Shown: in pieces, positions 3,812 to 5,289 of the stretch
How positions within the stretch are numbered: the stretch's first letter is position 1
Layout of the letters: every line of letters starts with the position of its first letter
NCBI GenBank assembly: GCA_021803885.1
Contig: JAJZKY010000393.1
Span: 1 to 5,289 of the forward strand
Source: Planctomycetota bacterium
Lineage (GTDB): Bacteria; Planctomycetota; Phycisphaerae; WQYP01; JAJZKY01
DNA: 5,289 nt
Direction of reading: 5' to 3'
The notes under the pieces: model-generated
The model's database searches: none
What the model saw: only the letters and a program-made list of their open reading frames with translations
Told to the model about the DNA's origin: nothing
Translations under genes and position numbers: made by a program

Positions 3812-5289
3812 ATGGATCGAGTTCGGTATTTCGTCTGTTTGTCCTTTATCCTCTGCCTCAGCTTGAACCTGGCCGCGCAGAACCATGGACCGTTCATCTC
3901 CGGCGTGGTCACAGATCCAACTGGGGCGCTTGTACGCGGTGCAACGGTAGATGTACTGATGCAAAACCGCGTCGTAACAATGGTTTCCACCGACCACAAG
4001 GGCCGCTATTCCGCGCCGGTCCCGGGGACGGGAATATACGAAATTCGCGTCACTGCTCCGGGCTTCGAGACGAACGATTCGAAAGTGGTTGTTTCATCTT
4101 CTCTCCCAAACGCAATTCGAGACACCACACTTCGGCTCAACAAGTTGTCACAGGAGGTGACCGTAACGGCTACAGCCACACCCACCCTGGAGTCGCACTT
4201 GGGCTCTGCGGTGACCGTGCTTGGACAGAAGCAGGTTGCGAGCACCGACGAGGTTCAGCAGGCGTTGCGCTGGATTCCGGGCGTGCAGATGACGCAAACC
4301 GGACGAATTGGCGGAACAACAGCACTTTATATTCGCGGCGGAAACAGCGACGCGAACAAGGTGCTTATCGATGGAATTCCAATGAACGATATCGGCGGTG
4401 CTGTGGAGTTTGCGGACATCGCTTCTTCGGCCATAAGCCGCGTTGAAGTTTTGCGCGGTCCCAATAGTTCCATGTATGGCGCAGATGCCATGGCAGGTGT
4501 GGTAAGTCTGACGACGCGCTCCGGATCCACGCCTCTGCCGGAGATTACCTACATCGGGGACGGCGGCAATTTCGAAAGTTTCCGCAACGAAGCCAACGTG
4601 GGAGGCAAATGGAAGGATACGGATTACTTCGGCGATTTTACGCGGTTTGATACGTCGAACGATATTCCGAATGACCGGTTTCATATCGCAACGGCGACTG
4701 CCAATTTAGGCTGGAAGGTATCTTCCAACTCCAGCCTTCGCGCGATCGTGCGTCACGATCAATTGGTGAGTGGTCAGCCCAATGCCATCCTTCTGTACGG
4801 AATTCCAGATGACGCGCGACAGGGCAATGAAGACGCATATTTCGGTCTCGCCTACGAAACGCAAACCACCGCTGCCTGGCACAGCCTGGTTCGCTATGGA
4901 GGACTGCGGCTTCGGTCGAAGTATACCGATTTTGCGCCAACGGGGATTCCGCAGTATGAGGATAGTACGACCTATGCCAGTTGTACCCCGCAGACGGATC
5001 CGAACTGTGTGATTGCCGATTATCTTGGCGCACCGGTGACGATTCACGGCGCCAACGGCTACACGGTCTCGGGGCAGGCGATCTACCAGTATCCCATGCA
5101 GTATCCCTACAGCTACCCCACTTCGACGGATAGGGATTTCGTGGAAGCGCAGTCGGATTATCTTCTTGTTCCGCATCTCCTGGCGCTCGTCGGAGTTGAA
5201 TTTGAGAACGAACGGGGTTACTCAGGGGGGCCTTCCAACTTCGTAGAGCGCCGCAACTCGAACTACACCCTCCTTTTCCAGGGTGACCT
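3812..5289 (+). CDS. BtuB-like TonB-dependent outer-membrane receptor with N-terminal carboxypeptidase-regulatory-like domain (partial)
   Basis: Predicted outer-membrane active transporter, most likely for cobalamin or other corrinoids because a cobalamin riboswitch controls it and a BtuF-like gene precedes it. It reads open for 492 codons to the right edge; most of the barrel is missing. Residues 1-22 are a Sec signal peptide (MDRVRYFVCLSFILCL start, cleavage near LAA/Q). Residues 28-110 form a carboxypeptidase-regulatory-like beta-sandwich (SGVVTDPTGALVRGATVDVL, YEIRVTAPGF). EVTVTA (115-120) resembles a TonB box. The plug spans about 125-236 with LRWIPGVQ (152-159), YIRGGNS (173-179), VLIDGIPMND (184-193) and VEVLRGPNSSMYGADAMAGV (211-230), a close match to the BtuB plug style. 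Barrel strands follow from about 245. Cys391 and Cys399 lie 8 residues apart in a loop and may form a disulfide. The ATG at 3808 is in another frame and too near the Shine-Dalgarno. E. coli BtuB lacks the N-terminal domain, so the btuB name is withheld; another metal or siderophore substrate is possible. Confidence 0.9.
   Translation, partial: MDRVRYFVCLSFILCLSLNLAAQNHGPFISGVVTDPTGALVRGATVDVLMQNRVVTMVSTDHKGRYSAPVPGTGIYEIRVTAPGFETNDSKVVVSSSLPNAIRDTTLRLNKLSQEVTVTATATPTLESHLGSAVTVLGQKQVASTDEVQQALRWIPGVQMTQTGRIGGTTALYIRGGNSDANKVLIDGIPMNDIGGAVEFADIASSAISRVEVLRGPNSSMYGADAMAGVVSLTTRSGSTPLPEITYIGDGGNFESFRNEANVGGKWKDTDYFGDFTRFDTSNDIPNDRFHIATATANLGWKVSSNSSLRAIVRHDQLVSGQPNAILLYGIPDDARQGNEDAYFGLAYETQTTAAWHSLVRYGGLRLRSKYTDFAPTGIPQYEDSTTYASCTPQTDPNCVIADYLGAPVTIHGANGYTVSGQAIYQYPMQYPYSYPTSTDRDFVEAQSDYLLVPHLLALVGVEFENERGYSGGPSNFVERRNSNYTLLFQGD

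Noticed and set aside
3808..4446. 212-codon reading frame starting at ATG 3808
   Set aside because: It is the shifted frame of the TonB-dependent receptor; the product is rich in Arg and Cys with no recognisable motif, while the frame from 3812 has a signal peptide, plug and barrel motifs.
4148..5176. Minus-strand reading frames over the receptor gene
   Set aside because: Opposite-strand shadows; the plus-strand frame carries clear TonB-dependent receptor motifs throughout.
1..5289. Mobile elements, CRISPR arrays, tRNA or rRNA genes
   Set aside because: I found no transposase, terminal repeats, regularly spaced repeats or RNA gene signatures; gene content and base composition look like one coherent chromosomal locus.

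Overview
The window looks like the chromosome of a moderately GC-rich, Gram-negative, free-living bacterium. An outer-membrane TonB-dependent receptor and a periplasmic binding protein show two membranes. The receptor's N-terminal carboxypeptidase-regulatory-like domain, and the style of the cyclic-nucleotide-binding protein (a GLPAIM...KPYSLTA segment where E. coli CRP has its cAMP cassette), resemble what I know from Acidobacteriota. That assignment is inference and a lineage search could overturn it.

Layout. Bases 1-347 carry, on the minus strand, the N-terminal part of a Crp/Fnr-type regulator that runs off the left edge. Bases 348-548 are a divergent intergenic region. It holds a near-perfect CRP-type palindrome (402-417), a -10 element for the regulator at a matching class II distance, and a strong sigma70-type promoter (513-541) facing right. 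Bases 549-699 are a cobalamin riboswitch whose P1 stem begins where transcription should start. Bases 700-828 are its expression platform, including a 13-bp hairpin that hides the ribosome-binding site of the first gene. Then come three genes joined by ATGA overlaps: cobU (829-1383), cbiA/cobB (1380-2756) and a btuF-like gene (2753-3607). Only 38 bases later a second, independent cobalamin riboswitch (3646-3789) leads a BtuB-like TonB-dependent receptor gene (3812 to the right edge, incomplete).

How it works together. The receptor would bring cobalamin or corrinoids across the outer membrane and the BtuF-like protein would bind them in the periplasm. CbiA (amidation of the corrin ring) and CobU (activation of adenosylcobinamide for nucleotide-loop assembly) would build or remodel the cofactor in the cytoplasm. 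Both transcription units or segments are switched off by cobalamin through their leader RNAs. No inner-membrane permease or ATPase (BtuC/BtuD) and no other cob genes lie in view.

There is no clearly unprecedented system here. The points most worth a second look are regulatory: two cobalamin riboswitches in one apparent transcription unit, an explicit Shine-Dalgarno sequestration/antisequestration switch in the first leader, and the CRP-type operator placed at -41.5 of a Crp-like gene whose cAMP pocket residues seem to be missing.
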